The position numbers and the translations under genes were made by a program. Shown here piece after piece: positions 32,279 through 40,925 of a DNA stretch of 64,000 bases. The DNA lies in contig NZ_CP107913.1 of assembly GCF_036014115.1 (NCBI RefSeq), positions 4,759,001-4,823,000 on the forward strand, given 5' to 3'. Below the pieces are notes generated by a model that was given only the letters and a program-made list of their open reading frames with translations, was not told the DNA's origin and searched no databases. How positions within the stretch are numbered: position 1 is the stretch's first letter; each line of letters opens with the position of its first letter. Source of the stretch: Streptomyces sp. NBC_00448 (GTDB lineage Bacteria > Actinomycetota > Actinomycetes > Streptomycetales > Streptomycetaceae).

Positions 32279-33481
32279 ATGCGCCTGTTCGCGCGCGGCC
32301 TGTCCGCCGCCCTCCTCCTCGCACCCCTGGCCGTCCTGCCGTCCGCCGCGTCCGCCGCGGCGGCGCCCCTGCCGGGGCCGGCCAGGCCCGCCCCCGCCCC
32401 GCTGATCGCCGCCTCCGGCGACGCGGTGCCCGGCCAGTACATCGTGACCCTCGACAAGGGCGTGAACCTCACCGGCGAGGTCCGCACCCTGGGCATCAGG
32501 CCGCTGTTCAGCTACGACAAGGTGCTGCACGGCTTCGCGGCCGCGCTGACCGCCTCCCAGCTCGACACCGTGCGCGACACCCCGGGTGTCACGGCGGTCG
32601 AGCAGAACGGCCGGGTCACCGGCTCCGACCTCACGGTCAGCGGGCCGCACAGCCGGGCCACGGCCACCAGTTGGGGCCTGGACCGGATCGACCAGCACAA
32701 CCTGCCGCTGGACGACGAGTTCAGCACCGTCGGGACCGGCGCCGGCGGCACCGCGTACATCATGGACACCGGGATCGACTTCGGGCACCGCGAGTTCGGC
32801 GACCGCGCGGTACCCGGGTTCGACGCGGTCGGCGACGGCCAGGACGGCCAGGACTGCCACGGCCACGGCACGCATGTCGCGGGCACCGTCGGCGGCGCCA
32901 CGTTCGGCGTCGCGCCCAAGGCGACGCTGGTGAGCGTGCGCGTGCTGGACTGCAACGGCAGCGGCAGTGACGCCGAGGTGATCGCCGGGTTCGACTGGGT
33001 GGCGAAGAACGCCCAGCAGCCCGCGGTGCTCAACGCCTCGCTCGGCGGCGACTACTCCCCGGCACTCAACTCGGCCGTAGACGCGCTGGCCGACAGCGGG
33101 GTGCTGCCGGTGGTCGCGGCCGGCAACGACACCAAAGACAGCTGCGGGGCCTCCCCGGCGAGCGCCGGCCAGGCACTGGCGGTGGGCGCGACCGACCGCG
33201 CCGACGACGAGACCGGCTTCAGCAACTACGGCACCTGCGTGGCGCTCTTCGCGCCCGGCCAGGACATCATCTCGGCGAAGCTCGGCGGCGGCAGCGTCGC
33301 CAAGAGCGGCACGTCGATGGCCAGCCCGCACGTGGCCGGCGCCGCACTGCTCTACAAGACCGAGCACCCGTCGGCGACCGCCGAGCAGGTCAAGGCCGCG
33401 CTGGTCGACAGCAGCACCGAGGGCGTGCTGACGGTCGAGCACAACTCCCCGAACCGGCTGCTGTTCACCGGCGGCCTGTAG
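32279..33481 (+). CDS. Secreted subtilisin-like serine protease (S8)
   Basis: A 400-residue pre-pro-protease. Signal peptide at residues 1-27, an inhibitor I9 propeptide at about 50-115 (Gly-Gln-Tyr-Ile-Val-Thr-Leu-Asp), and a peptidase domain of the proteinase K type with catalytic Asp163 (Ile-Met-Asp-Thr-Gly), His196 (His-Gly-His-Gly-Thr-His) and Ser346 (Gly-Thr-Ser-Met-Ala-Ser-Pro); oxyanion Asn283. Cysteines at 193, 225, 289 and 320 could form two disulphides. ATG at 32279 behind GGAGACC. No C-terminal extra domain. Confidence 0.95.
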   Translation: MRLFARGLSAALLLAPLAVLPSAASAAAAPLPGPARPAPAPLIAASGDAVPGQYIVTLDKGVNLTGEVRTLGIRPLFSYDKVLHGFAAALTASQLDTVRDTPGVTAVEQNGRVTGSDLTVSGPHSRATATSWGLDRIDQHNLPLDDEFSTVGTGAGGTAYIMDTGIDFGHREFGDRAVPGFDAVGDGQDGQDCHGHGTHVAGTVGGATFGVAPKATLVSVRVLDCNGSGSDAEVIAGFDWVAKNAQQPAVLNASLGGDYSPALNSAVDALADSGVLPVVAAGNDTKDSCGASPASAGQALAVGATDRADDETGFSNYGTCVALFAPGQDIISAKLGGGSVAKSGTSMASPHVAGAALLYKTEHPSATAEQVKAALVDSSTEGVLTVEHNSPNRLLFTGGL

Positions 33482-33487
33482 GCACCA

Positions 33488-33517
33488 CCCGGTAGGACCC
33501 GGTAGGACCCGGTAGGA
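33488..33517. repeat. Three 10-bp tandem repeats
   Basis: The unit cccggtagga is present three times in a row just after the subtilase stop codon, followed by a partly complementary stretch. Confidence 0.85.
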
Positions 33518-33552
33518 GACCGGGTACGACGGCGGCGCGCCCGTACGGCCGG

Positions 33553-33584
33553 AAGGCCCGAAGGCCCGAAGGCCCGAAGGCCCG
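33553..33584. repeat. Four 8-bp tandem repeats
   Basis: The unit aaggcccg is repeated four times in the short gap between the convergent subtilase and hydroxyacid dehydrogenase genes. Confidence 0.85.
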
Positions 33585-33598
33585 AGAGCCCTTCCTGA

Positions 33599-34543
33599 TC
33601 AGAGGGTCCGTACGGGCGCGCCCGCCCGCCACGCCTCGATGTCCTCGACGGCGTCGGTGTAGAAGATCCGGTACGTCGTGTCGGTCACGTAGCCCATGTG
33701 CGGGGAGAGCAGGGTGCGGGGCGCCGCACGCAGCCAGTGGCCGTCGGGCAGCGGCTCGGTGTCGTAGACGTCCAGGCCGACGCCGGCCGGGCGGTCCGTG
33801 GCGAGGGCCCGGCGCAGCGCGTCCTCGTCGATCAGCCCGAACCGCGAGGTGTTGACGAGGTACGCGTCCGGGCGCATGGCGCCGAGTTCGGCGTCGCCGA
33901 CGAGGCCGCGGGTGCCGTCGGCGAGCACCATGTGCACGGTGACGACCTTCGCGGTGGCGAACAGCTCGTCCTTCGCGACCAGCCGGGCGCCGCTCTCGGC
34001 CGCGCGCTCCGCGGTGAGGTTCGGGCTCCAGGCGACCACGTCCATCCCGAAGGCGGCTCCCACCGCGGCCACTTGGGCGCCCAGCCGGCCGAGGCCGACG
34101 ACGCCCAGCACGTCGCCCGCCAGGTCCGGCGCGATCCGCTGCTGCCAGCCGCCGGCCCGGATCGCGGCGTCGTCGGCGGCGACCTGGCGGACCAGGCCGA
34201 GGATCATCGCCCAGGTCAGCTCGGCGGTGCCGGTCGGATGGGTGCGGGTGCCGCTGACCAGCACGCCGAACTCGGCGGCCGCGGCCACGTCGACGGCCGC
34301 GTTGCGCATGCCGGTGGTGACCAGCAGCCGCAGCCGGGGCAGCCGCCGCAGCACCTCGCGCGGGAAGGCGGTGCGCTCGCGCATCGCCACCACCACGTCG
34401 AACGGCTCCAGGGCGGCGACCAGTTCGTCACGGTCGGCGAGGTGCCCGGGGAAGAAGACCGTCTCGGCCCCGGGCAGCCGCCCGGACCAGTCGGCCAGCG
34501 ACTCGGCGACCTGCTGGTAGTCGTCCAGTACGGCGACACGCAT
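33599..34543 (-). CDS. D-2-hydroxyacid dehydrogenase family protein
   Basis: A 314-residue NAD-dependent dehydrogenase of the D-isomer 2-hydroxyacid family. Cofactor motif Val-Val-Gly-Leu-Gly-Arg-Leu-Gly near residue 150; catalytic triad candidates Arg in Asn-Thr-Ser-Arg-Phe-Gly, Glu in Asp-Thr-Glu-Pro-Leu-Pro and His in Ser-Pro-His-Met-Gly-Tyr. ATG at 34543. The substrate is not predictable; it lies downstream of cobN in the same direction, with a 77-base gap, so it could be read through from that operon. Confidence 0.92.
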   Translation of the reverse strand: MRVAVLDDYQQVAESLADWSGRLPGAETVFFPGHLADRDELVAALEPFDVVVAMRERTAFPREVLRRLPRLRLLVTTGMRNAAVDVAAAAEFGVLVSGTRTHPTGTAELTWAMILGLVRQVAADDAAIRAGGWQQRIAPDLAGDVLGVVGLGRLGAQVAAVGAAFGMDVVAWSPNLTAERAAESGARLVAKDELFATAKVVTVHMVLADGTRGLVGDAELGAMRPDAYLVNTSRFGLIDEDALRRALATDRPAGVGLDVYDTEPLPDGHWLRAAPRTLLSPHMGYVTDTTYRIFYTDAVEDIEAWRAGAPVRTL

Positions 34544-34620
34544 CGGCACGGCGGCTCCTCCTGGGTGGGTCTCCTGGGGTCTCCTGGCTGCGGCGATCCT
34601 ACGACCGCGCTCTCTGGGGC

Positions 34621-37600
34621 CTACCCCGCGCTGTCCTCCGCGTCGCCGCCTTCGAGGTCGCCCTCGGTGTCCAGGTAGACCTGGCGCAGTTCGGCGAGCA
34701 CCGCGGGGTCGGGCTCGGCCCACATGCCGCGGGACTCGGCCTCCAGCAGGCGTTCGGCGATGCCGTGCAGGGCCCAGGGGTTGGCGTCCTGGAGGAAGGC
34801 GCGGTTGGCGGGGTCGAGGACGTACGCCTCGGTGATCTTGTCGTACATCCAGTCGGCGACGACGCCGGTGGTCGCGTCGTAGCCGAACAGGTAGTCGACG
34901 GTGGCGGCGAGTTCGAAGGCGCCCTTGTAGCCGTGCCGGCGCATCGCCTCGATCCAGCGCGGGTTGACCACGCGGGCGCGGAAGACCCGGGAGGTCTCCT
35001 CGACCAGGGTGCGGGTGCGGACGGTCTCGGGGCGGGTGGAGTCGCCGATGTACGCCTCGGGGGCGGTGCCGCGCAGCGCCCGGACCGCGGCGACCATGCC
35101 GCCGTGGTACTGGAAGTAGTCGTCGGAGTCGGCGATGTCGTGCTCGCGGGTGTCGGTGTTCTTCGCGGCGACGGCGATCCGGCGGTAGGCGGTCTCCATC
35201 TCGCCGCGGGCCGCCCGGCCGTCCAGGCCCCGGCCGTAGGCGTACCCGCCCCACACGGTGTAGACCTCGGCGAGGTCGGCGTCGGTGCGCCAGTCTCGGG
35301 AGTCGATGAGCTGGAGCAGCCCGGCGCCGTACGTGCCCGGCCGGGAGCCGAAGATGCGGGTGGTGGCGCGGCGCTCGTCGCCGTGTTCGGCGAGGTCGGC
35401 GCGGGTGTGGGCGCGGACGTGGTTGCGGTCGTCGGGCTCGTCGAGGGAGGCGGCCAGCCGGACCGCGTCGTCCAGGAGGGCGACGGTGTGCGGGAAGGCG
35501 TCCCGGAAGAAGCCCGAGATGCGCAGGGTGACGTCGATCCGGGGGCGGCCGAGCTCGTCCAGCGGCACGGGCTCCAGGCCGGTGACGCGGCGGGAGGCGT
35601 CGTCCCACACCGGGCGGATGCCGAGCAGGGCGAGCGCCTCGGCGATGTCGTCGCCCGCGGTGCGCATCGCGGAGGTGCCCCACAGGGACAGCCCGACGGA
35701 GGCGGGCCAGTCGCCGTTGTCGGTGCGGTAGCGGGTCAGCAGGGAGTCGGCGAGGGCCTGTCCGGTCTCCCAGGCGAGCCGGGAGGGCACCGCCTTGGGG
35801 TCCACGGAGTAGAAGTTGCGGCCGGTGGGCAGCACGTTGACCAGGCCGCGCAGCGGCGAGCCGGACGGCCCGGCGGGTACGAAGCCGCCCGCCAGGGCAT
35901 GCACGGTGCGGTCGAGTTCGTCGGTGGTCGCGGCGAGCCGGGGCGCCACCTCGCGAGCGGCGAACTCCATGACGGCGGCGGCCTGTTCGCCGTACCCGGC
36001 GGTGGCCGCGGGCACGGCGGCCGGGTCCCAGCCGGCGTCCTCCATCGCCTGGACCAGGGCGCGGGCGCGCTCCTCGACGGCGTCGGCGGCGGTGCGGGTG
36101 GCGGCGGACTCGTCCAGGCCGAGGGCCTCGCGCAGCCCGGGCAGGGCCGCGGTGCCGCCCCAGATCTGCCGGGCCCGCAGGATCGCCAGCACCAGGTTGA
36201 CCCGGTCGGTGCCGGCCGGGGCCTGGCCGAGGACGTGCAGGCCGTCGCGGATCTGGGCGTCCTTGATCTCGCACAGCCAGCCGTCGACGTGCAGCAGGAA
36301 GTCGTCGAAGCCCTCGTCGTCGGGGCGGTCGTCCAGGCCGAGGTCGTGGTCGAGGCGGGCGGCCTGGATCAGGGTCCAGATCTGGGCGCGGATGGCGGGC
36401 AGCTTCGCCGGGTCCATCGCGGCGATCTGGGCGTGCTCGTCCATCAGCTGTTCGAGGCGGGCGATGTCGCCGTAGGAGTCGGCGCGGGCCATCGGCGGCA
36501 CGAGGTGGTCGATGAGGGTGGCGTGCGCGCGGCGCTTGGCCTGGGTGCCCTCGCCCGGGTCGTTGACCAGGAACGGGTAGATCAGCGGCAGGTCGCCGAG
36601 CACCGCGTCCGGGCCGCAGGCGGCGGAGAGCCCGGCGTTCTTGCCGGGCAGCCACTCCAGGTTGCCGTGCTTGCCGAGGTGGATCATCGCGTCGGCGCCG
36701 AACCCGCCGTCCGCGGCCGGGGCGGAGATCCAGTGGTACGCCGCCAGGTAGTGGTGCGAGGGCGGCAGGTCGGGGTCGTGGTAGATCGCGATCGGGTTCT
36801 CGCCGAAGCCGCGCGGCGGCTGGATGAGGATCAGCAGGTTCCCGTGCCGGAGCGCGGCGAGCACGATGTCGCCCTCGGGGTTGCGGCTGCGGTCCACGAA
36901 GAGCTCGCCGGGCGGCGGGCCCCAGTGCCGCTCCACCGCGGCGCGCAACTCCTGCGGCAAGGTGGCGTACCAGCGGCGGTAGTCGGCGGCGGGGACCCGT
37001 ACCGGGTTGCTGGCCAGTTGCTCCTCGGTGAGCCAGTCCTGGTCGTGGCCGCCGGCGTCGATGAGGGCGCGGATGAGGGCGTCGCCGGAGTGGGGAGCGG
37101 GGTCGGGCGTACGTTCCAGGTCGTCGCCAGGGTGAGGGTCGCCGGGGGTGCGGTCGGGGGCGTTCGCCGGTGCCGGCCCGGTGTCCAGGCCGGTGTCCAG
37201 GCCCGGGACCGGGTCGGGGCCGAAGTCGTAGCCCTCCTCGCGCAGCCGGCGCAGCAGGACCATCGCGCTGGCGGGGGTGTCGAGGCCGACCGCGTTGCCG
37301 ATGCGGGAGTGCTTGGTCGGGTAGGCGGAGAGCACCAGGGCGAGGCGCTTGTCGGCGGCGGGTATGTGGCGCAGCCGGGCGTGCCGTACGGCGATACCGG
37401 CCACCCGGGCGGCGCGTTCGGGGTCGGCGACGTACGCGGGCAGGCCGTCGGCGTCGACCTCCTTGAACGAGAACGGGACGGTGATCAGCCGCCCGTCGAA
37501 CTCCGGCACCGCGATCTGGGTGGCCGCGTCCAGCGGCGAGACGCCCTCGTCGCTCGCCAGCCAGGCGGCGCGCGAGCCGGTCAGGCAGAGCGCCTGGAGC

Positions 37601-38511
37601 ACCGGCACGTCCAGGCCGGTGAGCGCGCCCGCGTCCCACGCGTCGTCGTCGCCGCCCGCGGACGCCTCGGCGGGCCGGGTGCCGCCGGCCGCGAGCACGG
37701 TGGTGACGATCACGTCGGCGGCGGCCAGTTCGGCGACGAGTTCGGGCTCGGGGGTGCGCAGGGAGGCGACGAAGTACGGCAGCGCGCGGCCGCCGCCCGC
37801 CTCGATCGCGTCGCACAGGGCCGCGACGAAGCCGGTGTTCCCGCTCATGTGGTGGGCGCGGTAGTAGAGCACGGCGACGGCGGGGGCCTGCGCGGACGTC
37901 TCGGCGGCCGTGCGCTCCAGCGGGCCCCAGGACGGCGCGGGCGCGGGCGGGTCGAAGCCGTGGCCGGTGAGCAGCACCGTGTCGGACAGGAAGCGGGCGA
38001 GCTGCTCCAGGTTGGCGGGCCCGCCGTGCGCGAGGTACGCGTGCGCCTCGGCGGCGAGGCCCACCGGCACCGTGGAGGCCGCCATCAGCTGGGCGTCCGG
38101 GGCCTGTTCACCGCTCAGTACGACCACGGGGAGGCCGGTGGCCAGCAGCGCGTCCAGCCCCTCCTGCCACGCCCGCAGGCCGCCGAGCAGGCGTACGACG
38201 ACCAGGCCGGCGCCCTCCAGCAGCCCCGGCAGGTCTTCCAGGGCGAGGCGGGTCGGGTTCGCGAAGCGATACGGCGCCGGCCCGCCCGCCGCCCGCGCGC
38301 TCAGCAGATCCGTGTCGGAAGTGCTCAGCAGCAGAACGCTTTCGCGGTGCCCCTGACCCCGCGGGTCGCTGAGGGCCGCGGGCAACTGCGCGCTCAGCCC
38401 AGGCGCACCGGCGGACGAAGACGCGTCGGCAAGGGGCGGCCCCTCGCTCGCCGGAGAGGTGGTCCTGGAACCGGCAGAACGGGGCAACTCGGGAGGACCC
38501 GTAACGGTCAC
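34621..38511 (-). CDS. cobN: Cobaltochelatase subunit CobN
   Basis: A 1296-residue protein, the large subunit that inserts cobalt into hydrogenobyrinic acid a,c-diamide in aerobic cobalamin synthesis. Recognisable runs include Leu-Tyr-Tyr-Arg-Ala-His-His-Met-Ser-Gly-Asn-Thr, Gly-Lys-His-Gly-Asn-Leu-Glu-Trp-Leu-Pro-Gly-Lys, and Asp-Pro-Lys-Ala-Val-Pro-Ser. GTG at 38511 is chosen as start because it follows GAGGAAGGG and the sequence further upstream is a cobalamin riboswitch. A Pro/Asp-rich insert near residues 440-480 is not conserved. CobS and CobT are not in the window; actinobacteria pair CobN with ChlD/ChlI-like subunits. Confidence 0.95.
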   Translation of the reverse strand: MTVTGPPELPRSAGSRTTSPASEGPPLADASSSAGAPGLSAQLPAALSDPRGQGHRESVLLLSTSDTDLLSARAAGGPAPYRFANPTRLALEDLPGLLEGAGLVVVRLLGGLRAWQEGLDALLATGLPVVVLSGEQAPDAQLMAASTVPVGLAAEAHAYLAHGGPANLEQLARFLSDTVLLTGHGFDPPAPAPSWGPLERTAAETSAQAPAVAVLYYRAHHMSGNTGFVAALCDAIEAGGGRALPYFVASLRTPEPELVAELAAADVIVTTVLAAGGTRPAEASAGGDDDAWDAGALTGLDVPVLQALCLTGSRAAWLASDEGVSPLDAATQIAVPEFDGRLITVPFSFKEVDADGLPAYVADPERAARVAGIAVRHARLRHIPAADKRLALVLSAYPTKHSRIGNAVGLDTPASAMVLLRRLREEGYDFGPDPVPGLDTGLDTGPAPANAPDRTPGDPHPGDDLERTPDPAPHSGDALIRALIDAGGHDQDWLTEEQLASNPVRVPAADYRRWYATLPQELRAAVERHWGPPPGELFVDRSRNPEGDIVLAALRHGNLLILIQPPRGFGENPIAIYHDPDLPPSHHYLAAYHWISAPAADGGFGADAMIHLGKHGNLEWLPGKNAGLSAACGPDAVLGDLPLIYPFLVNDPGEGTQAKRRAHATLIDHLVPPMARADSYGDIARLEQLMDEHAQIAAMDPAKLPAIRAQIWTLIQAARLDHDLGLDDRPDDEGFDDFLLHVDGWLCEIKDAQIRDGLHVLGQAPAGTDRVNLVLAILRARQIWGGTAALPGLREALGLDESAATRTAADAVEERARALVQAMEDAGWDPAAVPAATAGYGEQAAAVMEFAAREVAPRLAATTDELDRTVHALAGGFVPAGPSGSPLRGLVNVLPTGRNFYSVDPKAVPSRLAWETGQALADSLLTRYRTDNGDWPASVGLSLWGTSAMRTAGDDIAEALALLGIRPVWDDASRRVTGLEPVPLDELGRPRIDVTLRISGFFRDAFPHTVALLDDAVRLAASLDEPDDRNHVRAHTRADLAEHGDERRATTRIFGSRPGTYGAGLLQLIDSRDWRTDADLAEVYTVWGGYAYGRGLDGRAARGEMETAYRRIAVAAKNTDTREHDIADSDDYFQYHGGMVAAVRALRGTAPEAYIGDSTRPETVRTRTLVEETSRVFRARVVNPRWIEAMRRHGYKGAFELAATVDYLFGYDATTGVVADWMYDKITEAYVLDPANRAFLQDANPWALHGIAERLLEAESRGMWAEPDPAVLAELRQVYLDTEGDLEGGDAEDSAG

Positions 38512-38519
38512 GGCAAACC

Positions 38520-38700
38520 CTTCCTCGGGGTGTCCGCGCCCCGGGCAGTGTCGGACGGCGGGAGTTCCTGGCTCGCTCGACCGCCGGAGGCACCCGGTGG
38601 TCAAGTTCACAGTGGCGGGACCGCGCCGGATTCGCACCGGGCTTCCTCCCCTGTCGCCGTCTGCGGCGATGGCGAACCGGAAGGTCCGCACGGGGAGCAT
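38520..38700 (-). promoter_or_regulatory. Cobalamin (B12) riboswitch upstream of cobN
   Basis: On the minus strand the leader contains the conserved blocks GGAAGCCCGGTGCGAATCC, GGTCCCGCCACTGTGA and the B12-box-like GAGCCAGGAACTC, in the correct order and spacing. It ends directly before the cobN ribosome binding site, so adenosylcobalamin would shut off cobN expression at transcription or translation. Boundaries are approximate. Confidence 0.93.
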
Positions 38701-38763
38701 AGTAAGCGCCGTAGCCGTTCAGCAGTTCATCCGATTTGTGGCACGGTCGGTATGCTCGCCGCC

Positions 38764-40242
38764 ATGTCCACCGCCCCCGACCAGCCCCGCCGGCCGCCCC
38801 GGCCGGCCGCCGAGGCATGTCCGGCGGACGGAAACGCGCAGGTGCGCGAGGGCGCCGGACAGCCGCGGAACCGGGCGGACGCCTGCCCGGGGGCGCTGCG
38901 GCTGCACCCGGCGGACGACGGCGCGCTGGCCCGTGTCCGCATCCCCGGCGGAGTGCTCACCGCGGCGCAGGCGGAGCGGTTGGGCGAGGCGGCGCGGCGG
39001 TTCGGCGACGGTGATGTCCATCTCACTTCGCGCGGCAACGTCCAACTGCGCGGCCTGGGCGCGGCCTGCGGGGCGGACATGGCCCAACTGCTCGGCGCGG
39101 CCGGGCTGCTGCCGTCGGCGGCACACGAGCGGATACGGAACATCGTGGCCTCGCCGCTGTCCGGCCTCGACGGGCGGGGGCACCTGGACGTCGGGGAGTG
39201 GCTGCGGGCGCTCGACGGGCTGCTGTGCGGCAGCGAGACGGCCGCGGCGCTGTCCGGGCGGTTCCTCTTCGCCCTCGACGACGGGCGCGGCGACGTCGCG
39301 GCCCTGGCGCCCGACGTGACGCTGCGCGCGGCACCGGACGGGACCGCGCTGCTGCGGGTCGGCCGCAACCCGGCCCTCCGCCTTCCCGCCGCCGACGCGC
39401 CCCGGGCCGCGCTGCTCGCCGCGGAGGCGTTCGTCACGTCGGCCGCGCCCGACGGCGGCGAGCCCACCGCGTGGCGGGTGGCCGACCTGCCCGACCGCGG
39501 CGGGGCCCTCACCGCCGCCCTCGCCGACCGCCTTCCCGAGCCTCTGGCCACCGAGCCGGCCCCGCCCTCCGCCTCCCCCGACGCCACCCGGGGGAAAGCC
39601 GCACCCACCCCACCCACCGCCTCCCCCGCGCTCGGCCCGATCCCGCACCCGGACACCCCCGGCGGCCCCCTCGCCCTCTCCGTCCTCGCTCCCCTCGGCC
39701 GCCTCACCACCACCCAGTGGCGTGCCCTGACCGCGCTTGCCGCCCGCACCCCGGCCGCGCACCTGCGGCTCACCCCGTGGCGCGGCGCCGTCGTCCCCGG
39801 GGTGCCCGCCGACCGCGTCCAGGAGGAGCTGGCCACCCTCGCGGCGGCCGGACTGGTGACGGACACCGCCTCGCCGTGGGTCGGCGTGAGCGCGTGCGCC
39901 GGGCGGCCCGGATGCGCGAAGTCCCTCGCCGACGTACGCGCGGACGCGGCGGCCTTCGTCCACCCCGCTCCCGGGGACGGCGAGCCCGTCCGCCCCACCT
40001 CCGGGAGCGGAGAACCCGGGGACGGCCCCACCCCCGCCCGCCCCCTCCCCGTCCACTGGTCCGGCTGCTCCCGCGGCTGCGGCCGCCCCCGCACCGGCGA
40101 CCGCGTCGACGTCGTCGCCACCTCCGGCGGCTACCGTGTGGACCTGTTCCGTACCGGCGCCCCGCCACGCAGCGCCCACCCCCGACCCTCCGACCTCGCC
40201 GCCACCGTGGCGGCCGCGCGCCGCGGCGCGCCGATCGAATGA
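38764..40242 (+). CDS. cobG: Precorrin-3B synthase CobG
   Basis: A 492-residue Fe-S monooxygenase of the nitrite/sulfite reductase-like fold that makes precorrin-3B with oxygen in the aerobic pathway. Features are the ferredoxin-like start with Val-His-Leu-Thr-Ser-Arg-Gly-Asn-Val-Gln-Leu-Arg, and cluster cysteines in Ala-Cys-Ala-Gly-Arg-Pro-Gly-Cys-Ala-Lys and Gly-Cys-Ser-Arg-Gly-Cys-Gly. Two Pro/Ala-rich linkers break the core. ATG at 38764 (an in-frame ATG 12 bases earlier is possible). Divergent from cobN; stop overlaps the cobH start. Confidence 0.93.
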   Translation: MSTAPDQPRRPPRPAAEACPADGNAQVREGAGQPRNRADACPGALRLHPADDGALARVRIPGGVLTAAQAERLGEAARRFGDGDVHLTSRGNVQLRGLGAACGADMAQLLGAAGLLPSAAHERIRNIVASPLSGLDGRGHLDVGEWLRALDGLLCGSETAAALSGRFLFALDDGRGDVAALAPDVTLRAAPDGTALLRVGRNPALRLPAADAPRAALLAAEAFVTSAAPDGGEPTAWRVADLPDRGGALTAALADRLPEPLATEPAPPSASPDATRGKAAPTPPTASPALGPIPHPDTPGGPLALSVLAPLGRLTTTQWRALTALAARTPAAHLRLTPWRGAVVPGVPADRVQEELATLAAAGLVTDTASPWVGVSACAGRPGCAKSLADVRADAAAFVHPAPGDGEPVRPTSGSGEPGDGPTPARPLPVHWSGCSRGCGRPRTGDRVDVVATSGGYRVDLFRTGAPPRSAHPRPSDLAATVAAARRGAPIE

Positions 40243-40925
40243 GCGAGACCACCGTGCCTCCTGTGCCCCCGGTCCCCCCGGGCTCCGCGAACCCGTACGC
40301 GTACGAGTACGAGAAGGACGGCGCGGCCATCTACCGCCGCTCCTTCGCCACGATCCGCGCCGAGGCGGACCTCGGCGGGCTGCCCGCGGACGTCAGCCAG
40401 GTCGCGGTGCGGATGATCCACGCCTGCGGGATGGTCGACCTGGTGGCCGACCTCGCGTACAGCCCCGGCGTGGTGGCCCGGGCCCGGGCGGCGCTGCGGG
40501 CGGGGGCGCCCGTGCTGTGCGACGCGGCGATGGTCGCCAGCGGGGTGACCCGCAAGCGGCTGCCCGCGGACAACGAGGTGATCTGCACGCTCGGCGACCC
40601 GTCGGTGCCCGCGCTCGCCGCCGAACTCGGCACCACCCGCACCGCGGCGGCGCTGGAGCTGTGGCGCGACCGGCTCGACGGCGCCGTCGTCGCCATCGGC
40701 AACGCGCCCACCGCGCTGTTCCGGCTGCTCGAACTCGTCGCCGACGGCGCCCCGCGGCCGGCCGCCGTCATCGGCGTCCCGGTCGGCTTCGTCGGTGCCG
40801 CCGAGTCCAAGCAGGCCCTGACCACCCACCCGTCGGCCCTCGACCACCTGGTCGTCCACGGCAGGCGCGGCGGCAGCGCCATCGCGGCAGCCGCACTCAA
40901 CGCGATCGCGAGCGAGGAAGAATGA
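40239..40925 (+). CDS. cobH: Precorrin-8X methylmutase CobH
   Basis: A 228-residue CobH/CbiC family enzyme that moves a methyl group from C11 to C12 to give hydrogenobyrinic acid. Characteristic runs are Arg-Met-Ile-His-Ala-Cys-Gly-Met with the active-site His, Cys-Asp-Ala-Ala-Met-Val-Ala-Ser-Gly-Val-Thr and Gly-Asn-Ala-Pro-Thr-Ala-Leu-Phe-Arg-Leu-Leu-Glu. A short Pro-rich N-terminus is extra. Start ATG overlaps the cobG stop, and its stop overlaps cobIJ. Confidence 0.95.
   Translation: MSETTVPPVPPVPPGSANPYAYEYEKDGAAIYRRSFATIRAEADLGGLPADVSQVAVRMIHACGMVDLVADLAYSPGVVARARAALRAGAPVLCDAAMVASGVTRKRLPADNEVICTLGDPSVPALAAELGTTRTAAALELWRDRLDGAVVAIGNAPTALFRLLELVADGAPRPAAVIGVPVGFVGAAESKQALTTHPSALDHLVVHGRRGGSAIAAAALNAIASEEE

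Noticed and set aside
34765..40242. A continuous plus-strand open frame of over 1800 codons opposite cobN
   Set aside because: High GC content removes stops from the antisense frame; the sequence is opposite the clear CobN protein and only its end (from 38764) is the real cobG.
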